This document shows, piece by piece, positions 32,626 to 42,889 of a DNA stretch of 64,000 nucleotides (the stretch's first letter is position 1; each line of letters opens with the position of its first letter). The stretch covers positions 18,413,239-18,477,238 of the forward strand of contig NC_041726.1 in NCBI RefSeq assembly GCF_900700375.1, written 5' to 3'. The position numbers were made by a program, and so were the translations under genes. This DNA is from Denticeps clupeoides (taxonomy: Eukaryota; Chordata; Actinopteri; Clupeiformes; Denticipitidae). The notes beneath the pieces were generated by a model. The model made no database searches. It was not told where the DNA came from and was given only the letters and a program-made list of their open reading frames with translations.

Positions 32626-33445
32626 CATGTTAATGGTTTATTTAATAATTTTGATTGATGAAGTGGTGAACCCATTCAATGCACAGCATCTTAGATGAAA
32701 AAGTAACAGGTTTTGTAAAAATGAGCTCATCTTTTACAAATGCTGGAGCAGGTCATGGTCACCGTTTAAGCAATGCATTAATTACACATTGTAATACATT
32801 GTGAACTCAAAGTCAGTGTTGATTCGAAGAAAATTACTGATGTTTATTCACAACGTTTACTTTTTAAGTATTTGTAAATAGATACAAACTGAAAACAGTT
32901 CAGTATATCATAACAAAACATGACAAACAAATGAAATAAAACATGTTACTTGTGACCTCTTCTATATAAAGGACAGAAAAAGGGGGAAACCCACCACCAC
33001 CCCCTTGAGTGAACTCATGTTCCAAACATTGTCATGTGAATCCAAAAAACCCCCCATAGTCATAAAGGTGGCAACTTCATCTCACATCAAACCGAGGGTC
33101 TAAAACAGCTTTTTACAAGATATATAGCAGTAGTGGCCCACCACACCAAGAAGAGATCTGCTGATGTTTAGCAGACTGCCATGAGCACCAAGACCACCAT
33201 ATAGTTCACTGGAGAATTCTAGAGTAGAATTGCATTTTTCTGACCTGACCCCCCCCAATCCCCACTTCTTGTAAACCTCAACCTCATGTGTTCATGACAA
33301 CGCTTCGGCAGTAGCCTCAGAAGAGACCTCAGGGAGAGAATGAACTCATATCAAGAAAGTACCATCATACAACGTTTTACAATACAGATATAAAATACGT
33401 ATTATCTATAATGCTCACTCTGTCACTATCCATAACCCCTTAATT
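32626..33445. other. No gene seen
   Basis: AT-rich with CCACCACCACC and CCCCCC runs. No frame, terminal repeat or recognised family. Confidence 0.45.
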
Positions 33446-33945
33446 GTGTCCCGGTACGGCAGTTGTACTGCTCAGGACAAGAAAGCTCTGCAGAGGGTGG
33501 TGAAAACAGCCCAGAGGATCACAGGCACAAAACTCCCAGCAATAACGGACATTTACACCACACGCTGTCTCAGGGAAACAAAGAGCATCCTGAAGGACCC
33601 CAGCCATCCTGCACTGTCACTTTTTACTTTCCTGCCATCAGACAAGAGACTCAGGACAATTCACACATGCACAACACGATTCAGGAACAGTTTCTACCCC
33701 AGTGCCATTAGGCTATACAACACATAGTATGCACTGTCATTTAAATTATGCACACTCACTTTTTTATGCAACTTAGATATATCCTTCTGTGATTTATTTA
33801 TTTATTGCTGCTGCACTTTGTCTTCTATGTCTTCTATGTATCATGTTCTATGTGGGAGGGGTTTTCAAGTAAGAATTTCATTGTGCTCTGTACGCTGTAC
33901 TTTGTACATATGACAATAAACTTCAAACTCAACCTCAAACTATCA
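33446..33945 (+). mobile_element. Rex1/CR1-like LINE 3' end
   Basis: Codons KKALQRVVKTAQRITGTKLP, then RFRNSFYPSAIRLYNT, correspond to RRALQRVVRSAERIICTKLP and RRSFFPQAVQALN of the intact LINE at 46-49 kb, but belong to a different subfamily. The 3' UTR ends TGACAATAAACTTCAAACTC with a short repeat-like tail. It is strongly 5'-truncated. Confidence 0.88.
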
Positions 33946-34565
33946 CAATATGAATTAATTAATTCAAAGTAAAGTGGTCATGGGGCTACGTGATCATTTA
34001 CAGTGTTTCCTCTGTAAAAAAAAATCAGGATGATTGAAAATTAACAATTAAAATAAATGCTGTAAATGTCATTGTTGCATTCAATTTCCGACATACCAGG
34101 GCAATGCCTAATCCAATCAGCAAAAGTCCTGTATTGATTGATTTGATTTATTGAAGATTGATTTATTCCGAACATTGAAATGTACTGGAGTAAAAGCAAA
34201 AATTCTCCACAAATGCAAATACTTTAGTAAAGTGCAGATACATAAGAAAACTACATTAACGAATTATATTTACTTTGTGGCTGTCCACCATTGCAAATAA
34301 AAAAAAAACTATAGTGCCTCCAGAAAATATTCCCAGCGCAGCACTTTGCTATAGCCAGTAAATCCCCCTGAAATAAAAACAGTAAAAATCATCACCCTTC
34401 TAAAACGAACCCCTCATTCCATCCCTCATGCTATTTTATCCATGAATGCATTGGCAGCATATTCAAAAAGACTTGAGACTGCTGCCAAATGAGAAAATCA
34501 ACAAAGTAATATGTACATTCTTATTATTTAAATTTTTAATAAACTTGCAAAACCTCGAGTAAACT
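33946..34565. other. No gene; possible Tc1/mariner-type end at 34,309-34,348
   Basis: TATAGTGCCTCCAGAAAATA resembles the terminal repeat of a known fish family. No matching opposite end was found. Confidence 0.35.
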
Positions 34566-34783
34566 AAAGTGAAGTGATTGTCATTGTGATACACAGCACA
34601 GCACACGGTGCACACAACAAAATGTGTCCTCTGCTTTTAACCCATCACCCTTGGTGATTAGTGGGCAGCCATGAAAGGAGCAGTGTGTGGGGACGGTGCT
34701 TTGCTCAGTGGCACCTCAGTAGCACCTTGGTGGATCAGGATTTGAACCAGCAACCTTAGCCGCAAGGCCACCATTGCCCCCAT
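34566..34783 (-). mobile_element. SINE-B copy
   Basis: Tail, body and head complement are present, with small deletions near CATGAAAGGAGC and in the B-box flank. Confidence 0.9.
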
Positions 34784-35487
34784 TACAGTGCATACACACA
34801 AAATGCAACCTTAAGGATGTGTACACCTCTTCCTACGCATCTCTTGTGATCTATAGAAAGAAAGTGACTGAAGAATGTGAGTATATGTACGCAAACTCTG
34901 ACCGATGCATTTGAACATTTTTTAAATGTAAATGGATTTATTTACTTAAATAAAAAAAGTGCATTCTATAATTGTGCAAGTTATTAGAGCTGTAATTCTT
35001 GGCCCGGGTCGGGCTCGATTTTTATCATTTTAGTCGTGCTTGGGTCGGGTGAATATAGTGATTTGCTGCTAGTAAATTTATTTTGGTTAATGGCAAAAGT
35101 GTTTTACATGTTCCACTACTGTGACCACCAAACAATTTTTTTGGCTTTCCATTTTACTCACAAGCATATCTATTCCAGTTTCAATAAAATGTATCTTCTT
35201 ACTTTTTCCCTAAGATGCCATATTCATTAGGTGATATTCATGAGGTGGTTTGCATTTACCATGGTTGAATGGGGCTGTGTAAAAGGCGGAATATGCGGAA
35301 AATCCAGGTGTGAACAATCCCACGTAGAGTGCGATTTATAAAGCGTTTATTGCGTGCAGGTGTGCCTGCGCACGCTTTCATAAATACATTTTCTTGTCAA
35401 ATGTCAAATTCGTCTTTTGATTGCATACACACTTTTCGTTCAATGCAAAGTTTTATAAAGGAGACCACGGGTGAGTAATCAAGTGAA
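34784..35487. other. No gene seen
   Basis: AT-rich. A GCGTGCAGGTGTGCCTGCGCACGC-like dyad lies near 35,352 within text (TTTATAAAGCG) resembling Harbinger-type repeats; this is unconfirmed. It is the region downstream of the coiled-coil frame. Confidence 0.35.
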
Positions 35488-36195
35488 CTATCCATGTACT
35501 TCAGATAATTCAATACAAACACCCACACACTCTTTTAGCTCCTGGAATTGCCCTTGCAATTGAGTATATGCCTGTCTTTCATTTTGAAGCTCGCGTACAA
35601 GATCTTTCCTTAGCTGTTGCTCATGCACTAGTTTGTCATTAAGTTTCTCATTGAGATCAAAGAGAATTTTTAGTTTGTTCAATGCAAGTTCAATATCTGC
35701 CTGTCTTTTATGATGCACCTTGAGAAGATATTTTTTAAAGTCCAGCTCTTCAGTCAGTCTATGCACACAATTTCTAAGCTCCATGTGCAGCTTAGCATTT
35801 TCCTCTTCGAGGCACCTTTTTGCTTCCTGCTCTCTTTGGCACTCTCTCTCAGAATCCCTTTGCGATTTTATGACCTCATTAAGATTGTAATTGAACTCTC
35901 TGAGTCTTTTTACTTTGTAACGGAACATTTTAAGTTGATCAGCATAGGCCTGCTCTCCCTCTAGTCTATCTTGAAGCTCCATGTGCAGCTAAGTATTTTC
36001 CGCTTGAAGAAACCTTTCTCTTTCAGGAATCTCATAGTCTCCTGTGGCTTTCAAGGTTTTTGAAACTTTGCCTGCAGGTTTTCTCCACAATTTCCATTTG
36101 GACTGATATTTGTCTTTTAGTACATCTTTTCCTTCAGCCAATTCTTGTCTCTTTGTCTTACTCATTTCTATATGTTCTGCTATGATGTTACTCAT
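35488..36195 (-). pseudogene. Unidentified coiled-coil protein gene, one in-frame TAG
   Basis: From ATG at 36,195 one minus-strand frame runs 235 codons with a single interruption, a TAG at 35,991-35,989. The codons around it read QAENT-stop-LHMELQDRL and those around residue 130 read EEENAKLHMELRN, so the TAG stands where the second copy has AAG (Lys). After a basic N-terminal part (SKTKRQELAEGKDVLKDKYQ) the protein is nearly all charged heptad-like helix (for example RLTEELDFKKYLLKVHHKRQ, then NEKLNDKLVHEQQLRKDLVR). This predicts a long coiled coil and no membrane segment. It has no introns and no transposon motifs that I recognise. The 5' end is duplicated at 36,346-36,555. It could be a young pseudogene, a retrocopy, or an accessory protein of an unrecognised element. 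Confidence 0.5.
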
Positions 36196-36345
36196 ACAGA
36201 ATAATATTTGTCATTGAAATTTCTCTTGACTTAAATAAGCAACATTGATAAAGAATTGACTTCATAATGAAGAATGCTCAAGAAGTAATGAGAATCAATT
36301 CTTCAATTCTTCCGGATACATGGGCTCATCCAACTGTGGACCCAC

Positions 36346-36555
36346 CTCCCATTTCCATTACCATTTCGACTGCTATTTGTCTTTCAGTACACCTTTTGTT
36401 TCAGCCAATTCTTGTCTCTTTGTCTTACTCATTTCTATTTTGAATGTTCTCATACTGTGTTACTCATACTGAATCATCTTTGTCATTGAAATTTCTTCTT
36501 GAAAATTTACTTCATAAATAAGAATGCTCAAGAAGTAATGAGAATCATTTCTTCT
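36346..36555 (-). repeat. Duplicate of the 5' end of the coiled-coil gene
   Basis: Bases about 36,080-36,300 are repeated at 36,346-36,555 in the same orientation, about 265 bases apart. Shared text includes AGCCAATTCTTGTCTCTTTG and AATGCTCAAGAAGTAATGAG. The duplicate carries the MSKTKRQELAE codons and upstream sequence, so the gene has two candidate start regions in tandem. Confidence 0.8.
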
Positions 36556-38005
36556 TTACCCACTGGCCAGAATTTGTCTCAATACTTTTTCAGCACTCCT
36601 TATCATGGTGGAGGAGCCCTAATTATCCTAGGTGCTATGTTGTCTGGGTTAATGCCCTTGGTAGGGTCTTCCATGACAAATTGGTCTTAGGTAAAGGGTG
36701 AGACAAAGAACGGTTCAGAAGACCTTTCATGGAAGGGACAACAAAGAGCCTCCAATAGGAAATTCACCTTTCAGGGGTGAAGTTCAGACCAAGAACACAC
36801 CACACAGAGAGGAGGCACCCCAAGCGAAACAGATGTGGCACTGGCTGATTTGGGTATTGGGTAGGAATGTATTAAAAAATCCCAATCCATACCGGAGCCC
36901 CCACCCCCCTCCGAAGAGTAGAATGCATGAAATCCGTTATGCACAGGCCTAGCATCCATCCCGCCCACAAGCCACCCCCATCCCCAAGCGCACGTGACAC
37001 AAACTTTCACCATTCCCACCAACACACAAACACATGTACATCCCAATTAAGGATTACAAATGATCACATTCGACCTACTATCCCAGTTTAGGGTTAAAAA
37101 ATACACTTGGGGTTCAAATGGTTAAGGTTTAGGCATTGGGATTGAAAGGGGTTAAGAATTGGGGAACAGGCCCTCAATTTACAAACACCCTATCCCCTAA
37201 AAATTAGCCATTTTCTGGCAGTACTCATAACTTAGGCACATTCAAAATAAACAACATCCTGACACAGGTAAGTATTTAGCATTCCTTTTGGGTTTTAGGC
37301 TATACTATATTCTTTATCTCAGGTAAGTATATTCTTAAGGGGGTAGGTACCTCCTTCCAAATCCATATGGCTTTATTTTGCCTTCACATTCATTTTGGGG
37401 TTAATTTTACCTCTATTAGGTAGTTTGAGCCTGTCAGTATGACAGACCTGGGAATACGTTTTTGGCTCCCTGAGGGAACCCTTTGAAGCTAGCGACCCGG
37501 GAGCCGAGGCGAGGCTTTCGCACAATCTGACATATTGGATGTGTCGCTACCTCCAACAGGGGTCAGGAACACCTGGAAAATAAGGAAAAAAGCAAAAAAA
37601 AATGTCTTGCATTTGTGGCTGCCTTGAAATGCACACACACAAAAAAAAAAAAAAAACAGAGAGGTCAGGCACAAAATGACATATTGGTTGCTTTGTTGGG
37701 GACATGAAATGCCCACATTTCATTACCAAAAGTGTGAAAAAAAGGTTTCTTAAAATTTTTGATGACAATTTTGGAAAAACAAAAAAAGAGTCAATGGGCG
37801 AAAAAAAGTTTTATTTAAAAAAAAAAAAAAAAAGTTTTATTTTTTATTATCTCAGACTTTTTTCGGCACTTAATTCGGGTCGTACTGAAGCACGCACACC
37901 GGCAAGCTATATATTAAAAAAATTTACTTTATTGTGTGAAGTGTGCAATTTTTTTTATAAGCGATCGGGGTGGGCGTGGCCAAGCTATTAACGCTCAGAC
38001 AGGGT
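36556..38005. other. No gene seen
   Basis: Mixed sequence with GGTT-rich text at 37,080-37,170, CpG-containing text at 37,440-37,560 and long A-runs (37,641, 37,819). The only sizable frames follow poly-A/T tracts and have low complexity. Confidence 0.45.
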
Positions 38006-38032
38006 CAGTGGTGGCCTAGCGGTTTAAGTGGT
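38006..38032 (+). mobile_element. SINE-B head fragment
   Basis: CAGTGGTGGCCTAGCGGTTTA only. It could also be chance retention of the tRNA-like part. Confidence 0.55.
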
Positions 38033-38726
38033 ACAGCTACAGTGTCATTGCCAACAATGCTCCAAACCTCACCGAATGTAACGTGACTAATCTTGGCCAC
38101 GCACTGTTAGCATTCTTGACATTATCATGCTATTATTCGCATGCTAATAAATAAATTTTTCAACATGCTCTGAACATCACAAACATGCAAATAAAGTCTG
38201 ACTAAATTCATGTAACGGTTTTGCATTGTGGCTCCTCAGACGCTTGGTGCTGGAAATAATTTCAACGACAATTTGGTGTCAGATGTGGGATCGGTCAAGC
38301 CTGCCAAGACCTGATCAGATGAACTGATCACCTGGATTTAAAAAAGATTAATCTCCAATCCTCGCTTAGAGTTCAGAGTGACGGAGACTGTGGTCAGTGT
38401 TCATGACTGGCTGCACCGGAATCTTCTTCTTCATCTGAGGACACGGTGAGCTAAAATACTTCATTTCTTAAATCTGGAGAGTTTAGAAGGTTAATAAATC
38501 AAAAGCCAAATTGATAAGGACATTGCATATTTGCATTATTCTGTGGTTAACTGAATTCAGCCAGGTGAAAGGAGTGTCACTTTCCCATTTGTGTAATAGA
38601 GTACTCTGACAGGATAAAAGCACTACGTCCTATTCTCCTGTGAGTCTGAGTGACAAGACATGTAAAATGGGAAAAGTGAAGCTCCTACTAGTTCTTAAAC
38701 TCTCCCTCTCTTTCTATATCTCTCTG

Positions 38727-38761
<35 letters not shown>

Positions 38762-39004
38762 AGCCCCCTCCCTCTCTCTATCGTTCTCACTCTTGTTTTG
38801 TGAAAGTAAACTCTTAGCAATAGATTTTACCGTCTGGACATCAGCAGCAACTTTATTCAGCTTTAAACGGAATATGGGAAAATATTTTTCATTAACATTT
38901 TGTGGATTTTGTTTGTTTTTACTTTCTGAGCATTTTAAAATTAAGTTTGTGGAAAGATGGGAAAAATATAAGTATATATAAGTATAAATATGTATGACAC
39001 AATT
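38033..39004. other. No gene seen; (TG)n microsatellite at 38,731-38,762
   Basis: The simple repeat is followed by CCCTCCCTCTCTC. The rest is AT-rich, with GCTAATAA and TTAGCAT words like those near 1,700-1,850. Confidence 0.5.
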
Positions 39005-39203
39005 TGCAGACTCACTCTACCGTCCCTCTCTGTATCACTCCTTCTCAAGGTTTCCTCCTTTCTTTTTTTCTCTCTCCTAGAGAGTGTGGAGTTTTTCCTT
39101 GTGTGCATTAGGGTCAAGTGTGGGGGATGTCAACTGTAGGGCTTGTCAAAGCCCATTGAGACATACTGTATGTGATTTTGGGCTTTATAAGAAATAAATG
39201 TTG
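39005..39203 (+). repeat. Repeat R3, 3' part
   Basis: Matches 26,333-26,530 block by block (CCCTCTCTGTATCACTC, TTTTTCCTTGTGTG, GTCAACTGTAGGGC, GAGACATACTGTATGTGATT). Confidence 0.85.
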
Positions 39204-39209
39204 TTGATT

Positions 39210-39376
39210 TTGTTGTTGTTTTCCAACAGTCTTGAAGGAGTTCCCAGAGGTATTTAGCACTCGTTGGCCCCTTTGCCAGCTCACCCCAAACCATCTTGAT
39301 TGGGTTCAGGTCCGGTGACTGTGGAGGCCAGGTCTAAGAAAACACATTGAATGAGAAGGTGTCCAAACTTTTTGCC
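39210..39376 (-). mobile_element. Tc1-like deletion derivative
   Basis: A transposase-region scrap (CAGTCTTGAAGGAGTTCCCA to GACTGTGGAGGCCAGGTC) is joined directly to the terminal segment AATGAGAAGGTGTCCAAACT ending TGTACTGTA. The remaining internal sequence and the other terminus are gone. Confidence 0.78.
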
Positions 39377-39384
39377 TGTACTGT

Positions 39385-39765
39385 ATACTCCTCGAGTAGT
39401 TCTACTGGCTTCCCGTGGATGGAGGTGGTAACTGCTGCAGCCAGGTCTGCTTGTTGGTGAAGGTCACCACCATCTCCTTGGTTATCTGATGTTCAATTAC
39501 AGACATGAGGTGTCACACCAGTCCACAAACTCCTGCAGAAGCGGACCATGGAGACAGGAGGACTGTGTCGTCAGCATCCTTCACCGGGTGTCTGACCCTG
39601 CAGTCATCTATGTATAAGATGAAGAGCAAAGGAGAAATCAGATGGAGGTATAATGGAGGTCAGAGAGAGTTTTGTTAACCAGTCCTCTCTGTGATCTGTT
39701 GGTCAGAAAGTCCAATATCCACAGGATTGTCTGGTTGTCCAGATGAAAGTTGGAGTCAGCAAATA
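39385..39765 (-). mobile_element. LINE RT fragment
   Basis: The minus-strand reading around 39,560-39,640 follows the order of the post-APQG RT segment seen at 47,000-47,200 (ADD region, then NNL-type text). The frame is broken and the ends are ragged. Confidence 0.5.
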
Positions 39766-39847
39766 AGAGTGAAGAAATACATTTATGTATACAAAGAAAT
39801 TAGATCATCGTTTTTATACTATAGAAGTTTTATACTATAGAAGTTGA

Positions 39848-40385
39848 GGGGGCAGTGGTGGCCTAGCGGTAATCAGAAGGTTGCCGGTTCAAATCCCGAT
39901 CCGCCAAGGTGCCACTGAGGTGCCACTGAGCGCCTGTCATGGCCGCCCGCTGCTCACTAAGGGTGATGGGTTTAATGCAGAGGATACATGTCACTGTGTG
40001 CACCTGTCATGTCCATGCGGGCATGACGCGGCGGGTGAACGGAGAGGAGGACGAAGAGTGACGAGGAATGACGAGGAATGAAGGACGCTTTCACCTGACA
40101 TCACGGAACAGGGGTTTAATGGTGAAGCACAAGACAGGGTCGACATCCGAGACGTAGACACTGGTGAACATGGAACATAATTTCAAAGACCTGACAGTGA
40201 ACAGAAACGAACAGGGCAGCTTTATACAATTAACACAGGTGAAAACGATTAGGGAACATTACACAGGACAACAATTAAACTCCGGTCCGGATCCTGATCC
40301 GAACCGGAGTAACCCCATTTCGGACCGGATCCTGACAGCACCGTGTGATGTGCTGCTGTGTATCACAATGACAATCACTTCACTT
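39848..40385 (+). mobile_element. SINE-B copy split by a solo LTR
   Basis: Left part 39,848-40,004 runs from head GTGGTGGCCTAGCGG through the body to CACTGTGTGCACC. Right part 40,338-40,385 resumes GCACCGTGTGATGTGCTGCT and ends with the AATCACTTCACTTTC tail. The break is explained by the LTR at 40,005-40,337. Confidence 0.92.
40005..40337 (-). mobile_element. Solo LTR, Ty3/gypsy-like, with perfect 5-bp target duplication
   Basis: A 333-bp unit with TGTCA and TGACA termini, flanked on both sides by GCACC (40,000-40,004 and 40,338-40,342). On the minus strand a TATAAAG box and an ATTAAAC signal lie in the expected order for an LTR. No internal region remains, as expected after LTR-LTR recombination. 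The intact ends and duplication suggest it is fairly young, and it is younger than the host SINE-B. Confidence 0.85.
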
Positions 40386-40387
40386 TC

Positions 40388-41139
40388 TTTCATTCGTGGA
40401 AATGACGTCATCAACACCATTCACCAATCACAATGTCTGGTGCAGACAGTTTTAATCCTGTTTTTTTTCCAGAAGAAATGTAAATAAATCACTGTTTTTA
40501 CATCCTCTTACATGACAGAACTAAAAAGAAAAATACACTTGTGCTCATTTTCAGATCCAGTCACAGAGCAACTGCAATGATGACATAAGGGAACAAATTC
40601 CAGATCCGAGCTGGTGCTCTGAACGGCACTCTTTACACATCTTTACACCAGCTTTGAAATTAGGATCTTCTTCATCATTTAAAAACAACTCTCTTGCTGC
40701 TCAACTCTCTCTGCGTCGCAGATATGGTGGACAATGTAGGTCACCAGCCTCACATCCTCTTTGCATTGTGGTCTCTCCATGTCAGCTATTGTTGATGTTT
40801 TTCTTGGGTCAGGACTCAGTCCTTCCTCAGACCCCACATCTCTTATGAATGTCAGTGACTTTCAACCAATTCACATTTATCTGTTCAGTTTCAGGTTGAC
40901 TCGGCATGTTCAGCGTTGACAAAAAGAAAACTAAAGCTCAAAAAATTCATCAACACAATTTAAAATATTAAAATGTTTTAAAAGAGTGAATGTTGCCACC
41001 ATATTAAATAAACGGAAAGAAACGTCAAAGTAAACATCTGGCACCACAGTGGACCTTGTAACATACTGAACATGGCGGACTAAACTTTTTGCATTTGACT
41101 GCCAACAGAGCTGTCAGGCCTAAGTTTCAGCAAACAGTC
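40388..41139. other. No gene seen
   Basis: AT-rich to mixed sequence. A 64-codon frame at 40,654-40,848 has no motif. Confidence 0.45.
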
Positions 41140-41500
41140 TTTGTTTCAGAATCAGAATCGCCTTTATTCGCCAAGTATGTAAGTGAACACAAGGAAGGAA
41201 TTTGAATGCGGTCGATGGTAAAAAAAACATCAGTATAAGCAACAATATACAATATGGTCTAATATCTTGTATAAAAAATACAAATGTCATTTCAGCTGTT
41301 TAGGAAGTGACAGCGAGGGGAAAGAAACTGTTCTTCTGTCGGCCAGTTTCTAAATCGTCAAAAAATCTTGTTGTGAGGGGGAGCAGTGTTGAAGGACGTC
41401 TCCTGAAGTCCACTGTCATCTCTGCAGTCTTCAGTGTGTACAACTCCAGGATGCAGGGCAGTTGGCTCGCAGACCTCAGCACCTGCTCTGTGTTTGAAGC
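41140..41500 (-). mobile_element. LINE 3' UTR and RT scrap
   Basis: TTTCAGAATCAGAATCGCCTTTATTCGCCAAG is, in reverse, a common fish LINE 3' end. The minus strand also has a KTAEMTVDFRRRPS stretch equal to the KTKELIVDF segment of the intact LINE. The coding region is mostly lost. Confidence 0.7.
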
Positions 41501-41508
41501 CTGTAACT

Positions 41509-41533
41509 AACACACACACACACACACACACAA
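41509..41533. repeat. (CA)n microsatellite
   Basis: About twelve CA units next to the LINE remnant. Confidence 0.9.
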
Positions 41534-41664
41534 TATCCTACTTAAAATGACAACATTTCTGACACAAATTGTCCTGACCTGAAGGTTTCTCCACTACCCA
41601 CTCTTTGGAAACACATTCTTCACCATCTCAACACCTTCAATGGTGAGTTGAGATTCGAACCACT

Positions 41665-41740
41665 TCACTAGCTGACGAGCTGAACATGAGGAGGAGCTTC
41701 TTCCCTCAGACTATTCGGACCCTGTAACTGTCTCCTGTAC
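41665..41740 (+). mobile_element. LINE C-terminal scrap
   Basis: Codons ELNMRRSFFPQTIRTL match the C-terminal RMRRSFFPQAVQALN of the intact LINE and stop at the expected place. Confidence 0.65.
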
Positions 41741-41929
41741 GATTATAACATCTGGAACATCTACAACTGTGTCTGGTATTCATATCATATTTATTCATTA
41801 AAACTCCACCCCATATAATTCTTCTATGTACTTCATACATTCATTCAACACCTATACTTTATTACCTAGAACTGCTTTTACTGTGTCTGGGTGGTAATGT
41901 ACCTGCTCTTTTATTCTTTACAGTTGACA

Positions 41930-42070
41930 AGTGAAAAACAAGTGATTGTCATTGTGAAACACTGTAGCACAGCACATGGTTTACACAATTGAATGTGTTT
42001 TTTGCTTTTAATCATCACCCTTAGTGAGCATGAAAGGCACCCAGTTAGCAGTCTGTGGGGACAGTGCCAA
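41930..42070 (-). mobile_element. SINE-B 3' part
   Basis: AAGTGATTGTCATTGTG tail and CATCACCCTTAGTGAGC body are present; the head is missing. Confidence 0.82.
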
Positions 42071-42094
42071 TCTGAATCTAAATGGACTGCATTA

Positions 42095-42560
42095 TTAAAT
42101 CAGGTTCAAGTTCAAGTTGAGCTTTATTGTCATTTCAACATGTTAGACAGAACATAGTGAAGTGAAAAAACGTTTCCCCGGAACCTGGTGCTACAATTAA
42201 ACAAAGTTCCATACTGACATAAAGTGCACGTGTGCAACACAGACAAACTGGGCTACATAAAGTGCAAATGGGACAGAGGCAGTGCAAGACTAACATTTAA
42301 CAAAAAACATGTAGACACCAATGAGACAGACATAGACAGACAGATGGCAGCAGTGATTCGGTGATGCAAGTGGCTGGCGCATTAATCTCTGTGTAGCAGA
42401 AGTAGAGCCACGGAGCAGGTCACGACGAGGTCACAGTACGCACAGTACGACGAGGTCATCTAAGTACGATTATCCAGACTATGGCGCTGTAGAAAGACCA
42501 GTCTTGTCTGTCTGAACTGAAGGAGCAGAACAGGGACAATGCAGCAAAGACAGATGAGAA
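42095..42560 (-). mobile_element. LINE 3' UTR
   Basis: AGGTTCAAGTTCAAGTTGAGCTTTATTGTCATTTCAAC is the reversed 3' end of a Rex/CR1-like LINE with a TTGAAC-type tail repeat. It lacks coding sequence. Confidence 0.7.
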
Positions 42561-42677
42561 CCCACCAAAGAACCCTAAAGAACGTCTGCGCAACGGGGGG
42601 AATATTTTTCACCATTTTACTTTTTTACCAAAGGAAAAGTAAAGAAGGCATCTCTTTTCTGCTTAGACAAGGTATTT

Positions 42678-42853
42678 TAGGCAGTGGTGGCAGGGCCTAG
42701 CGGTTAAGGAAGTGTAATCAGAAGGTTGCTAGGTTGAATCCTGAACTGCCAAGATGCCACTGAAGTGCCACTGAGCAAAGCACCGTCACCACACACTGGC
42801 GCCTGTCACTGTGTGCTGTGCTGCAGTGTATCACAATCACTTCACTTTCACTT
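42678..42853 (+). mobile_element. SINE-B copy with small deletions
   Basis: Head GGCCTAGCGGTTAAGGAAG, a shortened body and the tail AATCACTTCACTTTCACTT are present. Confidence 0.9.
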
Positions 42854-42889
42854 AACATTTTAACCAAGCTGAATGGTTCATTCGCTCTG

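Noticed and set aside
36499-36690. Frame resembling a membrane segment (ALIILGAMLSGLMPLVG)
   Set aside because: It is only 63 codons, overlaps the duplicated 5' region of the coiled-coil gene and lacks partner segments; not enough to call mitochondrial-type or host coding sequence.
37489-37768. Hydrophobic, phenylalanine-rich minus-strand frames
   Set aside because: They arise from A-runs read as poly-Phe/Lys codons; low-complexity artefact.
38731-38762. (TG)n run as a regulatory Z-DNA element
   Set aside because: It is a simple microsatellite, common in fish DNA, with no nearby gene start.
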